From positions 428,001 through 492,000 of the forward strand of contig JAODUP010000547.1 of NCBI GenBank assembly GCA_025642065.1: a DNA stretch of 64,000 nucleotides, read 5' to 3'. This document shows positions 12,135 through 50,930 of the stretch, piece after piece. Position 1 is the stretch's first letter; each line of letters starts with the position of its first letter. Position numbers and translations under genes: made by a program. The notes below the pieces were generated by a model. The model did not search any database. It saw nothing but the letters and a program-made list of their open reading frames with translations, and was not told the origin of the DNA. This DNA comes from Paralvinella palmiformis (Eukaryota > Annelida > Polychaeta > Terebellida > Alvinellidae).

Positions 12135-13611
12135 TATCTTTTAATTATTCCCTTCATTAAGGAGCGATCATTGTTTTAGTTCTTGTAGTCGAATATCAAA
12201 CGGAAATGTACCCTATCACAACTCGCTACTTCTTCATAAGAGAAAACCAATTATTTTTGTATAACATTTAGACCTAGACAATAATATTGTTTTTTGACTG
12301 AACTCAAACTTGATCTACATATTTAAAATATATTCATCTGTTGTTTTAATATTATTAGGCGATTTATAAATATAACTTACAACTGCTACTGTTATCTGTT
12401 ACTTTTTAAAATAGCAGCATTATAATAAAGTAGTAGTATTTTAGTTTTTACTTAATTTGTTTACAAAATGTAACTAGTACTGGTTACTTCACAATAATAG
12501 CAATGTTTTAAAATCCTTAGATTCAGAAAGACCAAAATCTAGTAAATTAATTTTATTTAATTATAATATGTAAAAGCGCCAGGGGGCGGCGGTTGTCAGT
12601 GGTGGGTTAAATGAGGATTTGTAAGAGGGGCATGTTAGTGTGAGACTTGGAGCTGTGATCCAGGAGTCTGATTTAGCCAATCAGGGGCTAGTAGGTCCAG
12701 GGCAGGGAGACTCTGTAGGGTGGTATGTTAGAGGTGACCGCAAGCATCTTGGCGACAACTCCGCTCTCTCATTTTTGGTATTAATAAAATAAACAGATCT
12801 GTCGTAGTTAGAGGGTGACCGGTTTAGAAGGGGGAGTTCCTTTAGGGGAATGTCGGTCTCGAGGTCTGGATGTGTTAATCTGTCAAATCATGTTTCTATC
12901 TGTATTTACATACATAATAACTATTATGTTTATACACTGTATATATACATGTTTATTATTGGCTCAATATTGTTGTATGTGTCCGCACACTAACTTGTAA
13001 TTTTTAACAAATAGGGTTCGCCATATACATTTATTCTGTATATTTATATTGTTCAGTTATGTCTTTGATAGGAATCACCGTGCCAACGGCATACCCACCC
13101 TACTAAATAATGAGCAATTATATTTTTTCTCTCAAAAACTAGTTCGGTACAGAATGATATTAGTGATATTATCATGGCAGTAAGTTAAAAACAATCACTG
13201 TTCAGGTTGAATAAGGCGCTATAAAAATTATTATTATTATTATTTACGTCACAGGGTATATTATTTGAATAAGGTTGGGCATGTTGGGCATATTCAAAGT
13301 GGTCAAAACAGAGCCTGTCATAACGGTATAAAATATCATAACGGCCAATATTATTTTCAGTCACAATGTTCAAAAGGAAAACTGAAATGGCTTCCTCAGT
13401 GAACCGGATAAGGATTATTTCCTGTTCCACATCATGAAATAGTTCTGAAAGGTGAGCAGCCCTCAGGACGCCATTTTGTCATTTTTGTATCCACTTCCAT
13501 CTTAACATGGCATTGTACCGCGGATTTTGAATTATTCAGTATAACTACAACTATCTCGAATAAACCTTTCGGGAAAAACCCCGCAATGGCTCGTCTCACT
13601 TAAAACTGTGC
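12135..13611. other. Intergenic, possible unclassified repeat at ~12570-12800
   Basis: Mostly AT-rich. A GC-richer block at about 12570-12800 (agcgccagggggcggcgg onward, ending before tattaataaaataaac) looks like an inserted repeat but has no TIRs or coding signal that I can identify. Confidence 0.35.
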
Positions 13612-13806
13612 ATGAATTCGATCCCAGTAGCCACAACATTATTATTATTGTTAATTCTGTGTTCTACTACAGGCTTACAATATATGGGGACAATCTCAAA
13701 CTGGGTACAGCCTCAAAACGCTAGCTGCTACGATTTGGGATTGTCCGGAGATTTTGGTGCATGCGCAGTGTGCCGGGCACAATCTCAAATCGGGTACACA
13801 ATCTAG
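13612..13806 (+). CDS. Possible small secreted protein, 64 aa
   Basis: An ATG opens a frame whose first ~21 residues are a good signal peptide (MNSIPVATTLLLLLILCSTTG). The mature part of about 43 residues has four or fewer Cys (ASCYDL...GACAVCRA) and ends at TAG. Part of the coding stretch is a local duplication: acaatctcaaactgggtaca at about 13690 recurs as acaatctcaaatcgggtaca near 13780, which argues against a long-conserved protein. It could also be a first exon whose donor I do not see. No family recognised. Confidence 0.25.
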   Translation: MNSIPVATTLLLLLILCSTTGLQYMGTISNWVQPQNASCYDLGLSGDFGACAVCRAQSQIGYTI

Positions 13807-14891
13807 GATACCGACGTGTACAGTACTCTGTTTTATTTTACATACAAATACATTTCTATATAAGTTTTATTCTGCTTCTTCCAGGTTCTGTACATCTGCT
13901 GATACAAGGATACGCTACTTTTACGAAAATACACAACATGCAAGGATTGAGAGTGGTGGTGTATTTCTAACCTAGTTTATCATTATGATTCTAACAAGTC
14001 TCCTAGCTCAGGAATTTACCATAACCTATGTTAGAAGTGTGTGGCTAGACAAGGAAGGGCTTTTCAGTCTAAATATAGCCACCAATCAAACCATAGAGAC
14101 CTTGTGTCTATTTACCACTAGAATAGTACAGCATGATGTAAGACCGAGGAAATGGAGAAGTTATAGGGAGTATGTTGTCAAATAGTTTTTTTCCGCAGAA
14201 ATTGATCATATTTAACCGGAATAATTATGTTGAATTTGAAGTGAGGAAAGGCACATATTAAAATCCAGTAAACAAAACTATGAATGAAAAAACAAATCAT
14301 AACATAATTAAAATAAATAAGATATAAAAGTTGAATTTGTTTTTAAAGAATGATAATGAAATAGGTCAAAAGTCATGAATATGAGACAAATCTAACGATA
14401 CAATGGTTAATTTTTAATATCAGGGATCACGGGGGGGTTGCGAGAGACTACGCTAAAGACAAATGTATCTCATAGGATAAAGATACACCTGTCTCATAGG
14501 ATAAAGACACACGTGTCTCATAGGATTAAGAGACAGGTCTCTCATAGCTAATCTCATTTTATGAAAATGTTCCTTAAGACGCTCGAATAAGAACTGCCAT
14601 AAACCAAGTGGATCTCAGCTAATGTGATAACGATATTAACATAAACAAAGAGATCTATTGTCAATAGTTCGGACATGAATAACCATAGAATATAGTCAGA
14701 ATCGTAATGGCTACTTTTGCAATATCCGCTTAAATGTCTTGAACACACAAGTGATAAATAAAGACAAAATTGAGTTAAATAAAGATAGATTTCTAAACTA
14801 ACTCTAATATTGCAATAAGTTCAATCTGTTCTTACTTATAGTTGAATGGTGGGGACGGACCTGTAGCTCACTTGAAAGAGAATTACGATAT

Positions 14892-14892
14892 A

Positions 14893-14973
<81 letters not shown>

Positions 14974-15020
14974 ATGGGTGTATGTATCGGTGTGTGTATG
15001 GGTGCGTGTGTGTGTGTGTC
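14892..15020. repeat. (TA)n followed by (TG)n-rich microsatellite
   Basis: About 70 bp of pure TA dinucleotides followed by TG-rich repeats with interruptions. Confidence 0.97.
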
Positions 15021-15344
15021 TAAGATTTGAATATCACGCAGCCATAGGTCCAAAATGAGACCAGCATCAATGCTAAACCAATTAAATCAGTCAATTAATT
15101 AAGGAATCATATTCAAATGCACATTGAATTTCATGCATTCCTATTCACGTAATTTGATAGTATTCTACCAAATAATACGATGTTAATCTACTTAAGTACA
15201 TGACCATAAGTCTGTAAACCTCCATGGCTTTTATATGACAAACGATATTTTTCACATGACCATCCCAGGGTATCTTCCTGACATAACTAGTAGAAATTTT
15301 AGGCATGTACTATTAGCAAATAGGAAGAAATTCCGACCGGACTA

Positions 15345-15405
15345 ATGTCTGAAGGGTGTTTCATCTTTCACTTCGCCTCATTGCCTTTAGAGGTTCATAA
15401 GAGCG
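15345..15405 (+). repeat. SINE fragment (body of the copy-1 family)
   Basis: The plus strand reads ctgaagggtgtttcatcttt, then cacttcgcctcattgccttt and agaggttcat. This matches the internal body of the tRNA-derived SINE at 5769-5954 in the opposite orientation. Neither the tRNA head nor the tail is present. Confidence 0.65.
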
Positions 15406-17237
15406 GCTACAATACAGCAATATTTCCCTGTGGTGTCCTAGAATAATTTAAGAATACCAAATTATTGGTAATTATATCGATATCAGATGGTATATTTATT
15501 AGTGATCATATAAAGGTTGGCTACATTCCTTTAAAAATGACTAATTCAATATAAAATCCTACTTCAAATTGATGTCTGATAGCATCTTTTTACTTCCGGA
15601 ACAATACTACAAAATATTCAACCAACAATAAACATATATCAACACAACTGATGATCATTCTTGAAGAATCAAAGAATTTATATGAGGATATAGCGCATAT
15701 ATATTTTCTTCCGAATATTATTTTTGGAGTGAGTTTGAGTGAGTGAGATTTTTCAGACGCAGAAAAAAGATCACCCAAAAACAGACCCAAGGAAAACTAG
15801 GATCGGATCCCACGACTCGACTGTTTGCAGCGTAGCACTCTATCAAAAATACCAAGAAATAGTTCTATAGGCCTAGTTCTAACCTGGAGGGCCTTAAAGT
15901 AGGTATTACTGTCGGGATAAGAGCTTTGATGTCGATATAATACCGTTTGTCCTGTTTGACATAGAGCCGTTTGCTTTCTGTAAAGCAAATATTTATCAGG
16001 TAAATATGATTACAAGTTTATATATCTGGCTTATTCTCGCTGAATAACACACAGTCAATGATCAGTGATGGTGTCTCAATGTATCTGTGTAATATTGTGT
16101 TATTCCGTTCTCATATTTGTGTCTTGCTATAGTAATTAGTTTGTCTCTTAGTGTGATCCTTTGTTCGTGTGTTCCTCCGTTTGTCTAATAACTCTGTGTG
16201 ATTGGCTGTTACTTTGCCTGCGTCATAATCTGGCAATCTGTGTATCAGTCAACCAAAAGACGCACGAAGAATTAGATCAAATAACACACATATAATCATT
16301 CACGCATATAGATAAAAAGATACGTAGATTCATAAATACTTTTTCATGTGTGTGTGTGTGTGTGTGTGTAAGTTCAGGAACACAAACAAAAGCACACGGT
16401 GAGGGTGCCTCACCTAATAGCCCCATACACATTTAAATGTACAGACACCACAAAACCAAACGTACTAACGATCGTATATAATTCAATTAATTCAAAATAA
16501 GTAACCATGTAAGTGTTGGCAGAAATATCATTCAATGTACACACTACAGAGGGTTATGGCCTACAAAGAGGGCCAAAAAAGTCGGTCGAATTTAGAAGTA
16601 TGTTTACAGAAATGCAAGAAAGCAATTGCGGTACAATGTCAACAATCTTTAGTGAAATTGGATTGGATAAAAATATTACGGAGACAAAACCTATTTATCG
16701 ATTAGTTGATTTATAATTACAAACTCACAAATTTTGCCGATTTCTATATCTTGCAGACAAACAAAAGGTGAGCGTTCATTTCCTTGGACCAACTCTAGTC
16801 AGCCGTGAATCAACACAATGGTTTTTATTTATTAAAGTATTTACTCGTGTCACTAACGAGATTCTAACAAATCACTCATTTGGCACTAATCTGCAGAGTA
16901 ACTATTAACTGAACAAACAACGAATAATTTAGTCGATCATGGTGTCAACATTTCACCTGTCGAATTCCTGTTTTATAAGGTCAAGGCAATGCCGCGAATA
17001 ACACATATATAATTAGATGAGTGATGAGTGTCGAACTAAATTGTGTGAGTTCCCGGTTCGAACCCATCTATCGACTGCTGATATCACGCACTTATGGCAT
17101 GGTTGACTCGCAGCAAGCAGTTACCACATTAGACAGTTATGAATTGTCATATATTATGATCCTGTTGTTGACTGCTAAAAATGGAAAATACCCCGAGGAG
17201 TAGAATGGAAAGTTCTTAGAACAGCGGAGCTGATATC

Positions 17238-17558
17238 GGATTATAAATAAAGAAATATTAAAAAAACAAGCACCATTCACCTGAGGGAGCCACTAGCGTC
17301 ACGCACGGTAGTTTATTACTGTCTCTATCTCTGTGTGTCTCTGAGGACCGTGACGGCGCCAATCGATTTGGCTCCACCGCTGACAGACAAGCGACACACA
17401 GCGTCACAGCAACGGATAGCTGTCAATATCTGTAAACATAAACGTACCCACGTAAACATATTCCTGCAACCTAAACAGACAGGATTATGTCAGGAATAAC
17501 AAACGGAGCTCATCTAAGAAAAACTATGCTGGATTAAGCTATAACTGACACATAAAAA
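17238..17558 (+). promoter_or_regulatory. Candidate promoter and 5' UTR of the CTLD-vWA-WSC receptor gene
   Basis: A TATAAATA at about 17241 is the only clear TATA-like element within 350 bp of the exon-1 ATG. The stretch between is less AT-rich than its surroundings. Position relative to the real transcription start is unknown. Confidence 0.2.
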
Positions 17559-41760
<24,202 letters not shown>

Positions 41761-42672
41761 TATAATCAGTTAAATATTATCAGCAATTTCAACGAAAAAC
41801 GGGACTTTATTTCTTTATAATCGCCAATAGATAGGATTATTGTATTTTCTTCCATTTCGTTCAAATTAAATAAGTGCAATTTAGCAATTTTTAATACATA
41901 CGTGGCTTTTAATTTAAATTATTCTCCGGAGAGATTTGCCGTGATAACTATTTACCGATAAAACCCGGGCTTCTTATGTTATTGTTATATAAGTGTGATA
42001 GTAAGGATGCGTTTTGTGTTATTTTTAACCGCTGATACACTTGAAATAATCTGATAAAATGAGCTAGAGAATGATTTGTTTGTTAATGTTTCCTCGTCGA
42101 CGTCATACGACGTATGCTATCAACAATCTGTGATAATTGTTATAATTTGTTATTAGGCGATTAGCATTGTACAACTGTTTACATCGTTGACCTGCTTACG
42201 CTAGCTTAGCTACTTCAGCAGCATCAGAATTTGTGATGTTCATTTTATTATTTATTGTATGTCAGGCACACACACGCACACGCGCGCGCACACACACACA
42301 CGCACACACACACACACACAGATGATTTCAGGCGCACAGAGAGAGAGAGAGAGAGAGTGAATGAGTGTGTGTGTGTGTACATATATTATTGGCAAAGAGC
42401 ACCATGACCCCCCCTCCCCAATTTGGAAATGTTATGCATTATTGAAATAAGCTTATGGATCGCCCTTAATTAATTACAGGTATAATGTCTAGAGCTAATT
42501 TATTCTTTATTTCCTATGTAACTATCTCTATAGTTATCATTTACAGTTAGCTTTTAGTTTTATAAAATACGATTATAATACAATGATGAAGTCAAATTGG
42601 TTTACGGTCGATTGTGTCAACTCTACTTTATTATTATACGCTTATACCCGCTCGTTACGCTACAAGCGACTT

Positions 42673-42713
<41 letters not shown>

Positions 42714-42800
42714 TGTGTTTATATTTATGAAATGTTTATATAAATGTATGTCTCGGCTAGAGATACATCAATTTGAAATAAACGTTATTGTATTATTGGT
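41761..42800 (+). other. Probable 3' UTR of the receptor gene
   Basis: Non-coding after the stop codon. AATAAA at 42777-42782 with a T/G-rich stretch 10-30 bp later is a good poly(A) site candidate. It contains CA- and GA-rich repeats (about 42266-42380) and a (TA)n tract (about 42676-42710). Confidence 0.4.
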
Positions 42801-43010
42801 TTTCTCTGTGTTCTTTAACACACTTCTTATTCTTTAAATTATTGGATGGCTGTTAACTCTAAAGAAATGACACCTATGTCATGTCTGCTTTTACAATTAA
42901 TAAAATCACCACCACCATAACAACAACAACAACAATTATTATTGCCACTTCTGCTGTTGCTTTTATAAAAGTTAAACTGGTAATAAAAATAATGCAAAAT
43001 ATTTTCAACA

Positions 43011-43013
<3 letters not shown>

Positions 43014-43076
<63 letters not shown>

Positions 43077-43090
43077 ACACACACACACGT
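43014..43090. repeat. (CA)n microsatellite
   Basis: About 75 bp of CA with one interruption, adjoining the truncated end of a LINE. Confidence 0.97.
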
Positions 43091-43144
43091 GCGCATAAAC
43101 ACATACAAAACATTCGCCTACACGCAAGAGAAAACAAACATGCA

Positions 43145-43800
43145 CACATATTAATGTCGTTATGAACTTTTAGTGGAGCGGTTTCTGTAGAGTGAAATTG
43201 TTTGTAAGCAGACTGAAAAAAACACATTAGACAGGTGATTATAGTTTAAGTGAATGTTCAAACGACAGGATACGGCTTTTTCTAATACTTTAGATATAAA
43301 TGATAGATTAGAAATAGGTATGTAGCTGTTTAGGTCATTGGCTGGTAAAGATGATTTCCTAAGAAGAGGGATTACATAGGCCTGTTTAAAATGAGAAGGG
43401 AACACTCCGGAGCTAGGCGAAAATTTATTATCTTAGTAATTGAAATAATTAGTGTATGAAGACAAGATTTTAGCAGAAAGACTTATTGGAGGATGGTAAA
43501 TCAGTTTAGAAACTTCAGTAAGGGAGGATAGTTTAAACACTGTGCAGGGGTGGTGTACAATTGAATTAGTTGAATCATGAGCGGGCAGATAAACAATAGC
43601 ATTTCTATAGAAAGTCCAATTTATACAGTTCCAGCGTTGACAAGTTGTTGTTGGAGATCATGCTCCTAGAAAAGTCAGAATTAGTTTTATTCAGGAGTCT
43701 ATTACAGAAATGACACTGTTTAGTATATCTAGACCTGTTAAGTTGTGTGCCTGGTTTTCTCCTATGCGTTCTAAATAGCGACGACATATTTTAGTATTAA
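43145..43800 (-). pseudogene. LINE fragment (CR1/Jockey-like), RT start
   Basis: On the minus strand a linker (CHFCNRLLNKTNSDFSRSMI) is followed by FPSHFKQAYVIPLLRKSSLP, NDLNSYIPISNLSFISKVLE and, one frameshift later, FQSAYKQFHSTETAPLKVHN. This is the N-terminal part of the RT from the same family as the copy at 23640-24815. The 3' part is missing where the (CA)n tract begins. Confidence 0.8.
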
Positions 43801-45790
<1,990 letters not shown>

Positions 45791-45811
45791 TCAATAAAGA
45801 TTCCATAAAAA

Positions 45812-46880
45812 TCAATGTGAAATCAACCTGAACCTTGTTTTTAGAACGGATTTAAAATGTGAAAGAGACGACGAATTTCTAATATCTGTCGGCAACGTAT
45901 TCCACAAAGTGATGGCTGCGACATCATATGCCTCGAGTCGAGAAACAAGGCACCTGCAATGATATCTGACGGATGACTTGAATTTTCGGGATGACTTTCT
46001 AATGGACACCTGTTCACACATTAGTCCTAACTGTTTAAAAAAATTATTAATGGTTTTACAAGGGCAGGTTTCATGGATCTTTCATATCAGTCTCTGGAAA
46101 AGGCTGAAATATATACACCATGGACATTCAGGACTCTTCTACCAACGTCATACCCTGTAATAAGGTGCTGGGAGGGAACGCATCATATATATTTAATATC
46201 TTTGGAGAGAAAAAGTTATTAAAACGATGGATCATATCTTTATCTGACTTGATGATATCTGGAAGTACAGTCTGACTTTATGTAATACTTTACTTGCAGT
46301 ATTGAAAACAGTTCTTTTATTTCGCTTGCATGCTTTGACATTTTTTATTGTAATATTCTGATTTTGCAGAGGCAAGGGTTTTTAACTTGAATTTTACTGA
46401 CCTGGAGCATTTCATAATGAACACACAAATAGGTCCTGATCCACAGCCACTCACAATATCTTCTCTGTGTGTTTGCATCTTGTATGCCCCTATTGTACCA
46501 TGGAAGCAGTGGTCGTCTTGGCATTTCCTTTGTCTTTAAAGGTGCATGCTCATCTCCAAGGTTCCTCAATGTACAATTATAGAGATCCACTGGTTCTGTA
46601 AATACACATAAATGGTAGTAAGGAAACGATCAGACAGCATGGAAAATTATCTTCACCACGGGAAATGACAAGATCTAACATGTGACCATGTCTGTGTGTT
46701 CTTTCTTGCACATGCGGCTTGAGATTGGCAGATCTAAGAATATCAGCCAGTTGTTTGGTATCTGCACTCCCTTGGCAATTCCGATGTTTATTGGAATAAC
46801 AAAATATCAACAGATGGCCACTGTTGGTAAGGTTTCCATTCAACTCTGCCCATTTCATGCTCGTCACAAAAACTCGGCCA
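45812..46880 (-). pseudogene. LINE fragment: endonuclease, linker and ORF2 C-terminus
   Basis: On the minus strand, from 46870 downward, frames read LADILRSANLKPHVQERTHR and HGHMLDLVISRGEDN, the end of an apurinic endonuclease domain (THR.GH.LDLV). Next come LYNCTLRNLGDEHAPLKTKE and MPRRPLLPWYNRGIQDA (EN-RT linker), then at 46021-45812 DVAAITLWNTLPTDIRNSSS and LSHFKSVLKTRF (LINE C-terminus). The RT core is deleted between these parts. The linker is shared with the fragment at 52840-53560. Confidence 0.8.
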
Positions 46881-48604
46881 AAAACAAACTCGGCTCATTA
46901 CCTAACAAACTCGGCATGGAAATAGGTTTTAATGGCCAGTATTGCAGCACAATTTCAAGAAGTCATAAATAATAGTCTTTTTAAAAAGATATGTTGAGTA
47001 ATTTTTAGAAGCTTGTTTGAATATAAAACTAAGCATGTTTTAAATATTTAATTTCATTAAGCAACTTATTCCATAATGCTTTGCGAGCAACACAAAATGG
47101 ATTCAGTCCATATGCGTCGAGTTTGTACTTAGGTACGGCAAGGTTCAATTCTCTAGATGATCTGAGGGTTCGTGTGGTAACCTACATCAACATCTAGGTA
47201 TGTTATCCAGAGGGTTGCTTGACAATATCCATTGCTGCAGTGAAGATACTCCAGGTACTGGTTCCATAGTAGTATCATTTGCAACATATCTTTATTATCT
47301 TTATTATATCTGCTGCCCTAAGTAGATGACTTGTTTGCCAATGCAGTAATACGTCCCTGCATAAATTGGCATCTATAGAAACAAATGGAGAGAAATACAG
47401 AGCATACTTTTTACAGTTCCATGATTTATTGGCGGCCATCTTGGATTTTCATAATTCAGGTAATGATGAAAACATCCAACTGTAATCAAATATAGCTGTC
47501 AGATATTCTTAATCAGTAATGTGACTGATTGTTCCTGCAACAGCAGGTTGATGCCAAAGTCCCTAGTGTAGAATCGTGAAAAAGACAAATTGTGTTGCAT
47601 ATGACAATATTCGGGTTTTCTCTTTATGCCTTAGTGACCACCGTCTTGAATTTTTGCTGCTATATTGGATCAAACACTATAATTACAACCAGGGTCATTA
47701 CCATAAATGTTCCCCTGTCCCCCACACAACCCCACCCATCCCGCTTTGACAAATATGTATCAGAATTGTCTGGACTTCACTTGGGCTAATAGTGGGGCAG
47801 GACACTTGTACATTCCATGTAAATGATTTAACCACGGGTGGTTTCCATGCATACGTGTTAAATACATGTGTCCTGGCTGTTGGCTTGCGTACAACGATAA
47901 GAAAAAGTCAGAGAGCTGAAATCTTGGCGGGAACTCATTTCCGTGACGTCAGTAAAACTTTGGGAGATGACCAATTAAATGCGAGCTGATGCAGAAGTGA
48001 GCCCGTGAGACGGGGGGTCGGTGGTAGAATAATGTTTTGTTGTATTGTCCGTCGACACGATTTACAATACCATAATTTGTAAGGCGCCATCAACGATCTG
48101 AAGCCATGCATTTGTTTTGTTTTTATAATCAAGGGTCAATGCGGGGAGATTTAGAAACAATCCTCCTGTTTTCACTGTTGATAGGCCTGAACTTTTGTTT
48201 TTATTGAACGTTGAAGGGCCATGACAAAACAACTTACTGAACATAACCGGCCAATTGTGAAGAGGTGTTTGAAACGAAGTAGAACGATCCCCGTACAAAA
48301 TACACGTCTTGTGTGAACCGTATGTTATGTCACAGTGTGGAAAGGTTCCGTACCACAGACAAATATATGTAGATCGGTAGGGCACATTGATTTGATATAT
48401 GTTTTAAACGTGGAATATCAAAACCATACTATAATCGGGGTCCTGTCTCCACCTGAAGATAATTGTCCATGGGACTGAATACTTTTTTGAAACTTTTAAC
48501 GGAAAGTTTGCAATACAAAAAGAACTTGTTTCACATGCCGGCTGTGTCAGCTCTGTATTCTGTAAAAACTAATGAATTCTTACAAAGTTTGTCGTGTAGG
48601 TGTC

Positions 48605-48639
<35 letters not shown>

Positions 48640-49259
48640 GTGGTTCCTCTGGATAAAAAGGAGCGCGAGGCGGTGTACAGGCAAGCGCTGAAGGCGCGAA
48701 GTCACTCATAGGTGTCCGACCTATTGTTTCTCTAGGCATATTATCATAGGGCACGCGATTTGTGTGATTCCATATATGGTAATAGAATAGAAATACAGAA
48801 TGGATAGCAAAAAACAAAAAACAACAGGTGGTGGGTGCATGACATAAACAGGTACCAATATTTAACAAGGAGCATACCATAACTTGGGGATACATTCCAA
48901 CAATACTTCAGGTTGACCAGAGAATCTAAAATCCCGCCAAAGTGTTCGGGAAACACCTGCCCCTGACGTCATAGTCTAGATTCCTCATCCGGGTTTTTTA
49001 CGCAGTGGCAGGAGAAATCGTACAGTGGCGTAGCGTGCGTGTCCGACCCGTAAAGGGCGGCCAATTTGGGGATTGGGCGGCAATACTATAATTTTATTAT
49101 TTTCCTGTGATTGTGATGTATTTCTTTGGGTAATGTTTGTTTTCACAAATGGATTAATTTAAAAGTTGGTGCCATTTGTAGTCGCGCTTCCTCCCCTCCC
49201 CTCCCGTAGGTAAATCTTTTAGGTACAATGTACGTGTGTTTGCTGCTGTTGAAGGTCTG
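46881..49259. other. Intergenic, no gene securely recognised
   Basis: The longest suggestive frame is on the minus strand at about 48385-48062 (107 codons, starting at GTG, with YICLWYGTFPHCDITYGS and others). It has no domain I recognise and no ATG, and I do not call it. An (AT)n tract lies at about 48609-48636. Confidence 0.4.
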
Positions 49260-50930
49260 TTACGTCAAAGACTATTTATAACAAGACGTGTTACTTCGCG
49301 TTTTAACATGGGACGCCATTTTGAATTCAAGGAGCGCCAGGGCCCTAGCGACCGGAGGTAGATTGTCACGGACAGCCCCCTCCGTTAACATGGCGCCTAA
49401 TGGCACTGGTTCATTCTGCGCCGCTTTCGGCTGCAGTAACAGGAAAAGTATGCACAAATAAAGACATTCCCGAAAAGGAAATGAAAGCTAGTGTAAAAAT
49501 TTGATATGATCTGGGTTTTTTTAATAATGGATATTTAAAAACAATAGACACGCCCTTACTTGACATGACCCAAGCAGTAGGCCCAACCAGGATCTATCTA
49601 GATCTATATTTGTTTCAGACAAAATCTGATTAAATTTTATTGAACAATATCAACCTATTAATCACAAAATGGGTATGTAACATATACATAAGCTTACAGT
49701 TACATGTACTGGAAAACTACATTACTATAATCAGATAATTTTTCCCTAATTACAATAATTATAAGTAGCTGAGTATTTACATATCACCTGCATCCATATT
49801 TATTTTTAAACGTAAGCAATTGGTACTTATTGATATATATGGACTTCTATTTATAATTTAAACGTTATTAAATTAATTATTAAATACCTCAACTAGTGGT
49901 AGAAACATTCATTTTGTTATTTTTCTTTTGACAGAAGTAAAAGATGGGTTATTAATTGTTGTCGTTCAGATAAATGATAATGATGATGATGATGACGATG
50001 ATTGATGTTTTACGGCCACTTTTGTGCACAAGGTAGGCTAAAAGGTAATGAGACGAAGTGAAAGACGAAACAACCTTCAGATATGCCCACCCCGAGATTT
50101 GAACACGGATGGAGATATATGATAAGGAAAGATTTAAATTACTTGAATACTAATTGTAGATTGTATGATATGCATTTCACTGAAACGGAATTCATGAACC
50201 AGACAAGAGATAAACTTATCTAGAATGCTATTCCAACTATTTTTGATGTACAAAATCCACCGCATGCATCCACTGAAATCAAAGAGGAAGGTATTAACAG
50301 ATAGGAGACCTATACAGGAGACAGGGCCAGCTGTGATGGTAATTAATATTTATAAATATTAATGGGAAAATTGGTATTATAAAATTAATTAAATAAGAAA
50401 CAAGGCATCAAACCCATGAAATTTTGTCATCCCATTTCATATCTTAATACAAAAAAGGATTACCAGCACCTGAATGTTCAGCTCATGTGCTTTAATTGGT
50501 ATACTTCTCTTCATAACTTAAATGCATATCAAATCAAATTCTTTAACCAACTTGAAAAAAGGAAAACATGTGTTTTCACATTGTGTATGCACTTGGTTCA
50601 AATCATTATTTTACAAGGTATTGTTCTGTTTCAGTCCTTGAAGTTCTATGATGATGAGATGTAAACAGGCCAATCTCTTGGATAAAGATTTACTGGTGTT
50701 AGATGCGATAGATGATTTTGAGTTATCTGTTTCAATAGTCAATGCATGTGTCTATTACACATCCCGGTATATTCTGTCTAACTTTAAACAGTTCACTGAT
50801 CTAGACTAAATGCCATATTTTTGTAGTAGTGGTTGTTTAGAGCTGGAAGCAATTTGGGTTATTCTGTCCATTTGATAACAAATGACTGATTGTAACTATA
50901 GATGAACCCATGGCACAAGATATTTGATGC
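49260..50930 (+). mobile_element. THAP-domain P-like transposon copy (incomplete)
   Basis: An ATG at about 49390 reads MAPNGTGSFCAAFGCSNRK, the THAP start (C-x4-C-x-N-R). After an intron-like gap, at about 50130-50270, a frame reads RLYDMHFTETEFMNQTRDKL, stop, NAIPTIFDVQNPPH, the THAP end (C/Y..HF...F.....L...A.PT.F). It continues into a frame with CVFTLCMHLVQIIILQGIVL. This whole stretch is the reverse complement of 61190-62625. The terminal inverted repeats found on the 60982-62674 copy are not seen here. A SINE is inserted at 49980-50112. Stops make it inactive. Confidence 0.7.
49980..50112 (-). repeat. tRNA-derived SINE, copy 4, inserted in the THAP element
   Basis: It has the same body (ttttacggccacttttgtgc, agacgaagtgaaagacgaaa, ccgagatttgaaca) with the tRNA head truncated and a (GAT)n tail. 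It is flanked by agataaatgata (49968-49979) and agatatatgata (50113-50124), an 11/12 match. The matching place in the 61-kb copy (61895-61910, minus strand) has a single agatatatgatg, so this is a filled site with an empty-site counterpart. Confidence 0.85.

Larger units (their letters stand above)
13807..17237. other. Long gene-poor stretch upstream of the receptor gene
   Basis: No gene recognised. It holds a ~24-bp minisatellite (about 14464-14548, unit like tctcataggataaagacac, three copies), a (TA)n-(TG)n tract (14892-15030), a SINE fragment (15345-15405), a (TG)n tract (16347-16369) and tRNA-promoter-like patches near 15740-15850 (-) and 17010-17110 (+, ggttcgaaccc). These patches are too weak to call RNA genes. 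Confidence 0.5.

Noticed and set aside
17010..17110. tRNA gene suggested by ggttcgaaccc
   Set aside because: The B box is perfect but no A box or stems at the right distance could be found.
48062..48385. 107-codon minus-strand ORF
   Set aside because: No ATG, no recognised family and no clear splice sites. Left as unassigned.
46881..49000. Possible transposon ends around ggcggga and tgacgtca motifs (47.93 and 48.93 kb)
   Set aside because: The shared words are short and in inconsistent order; no TIR or TSD could be aligned.
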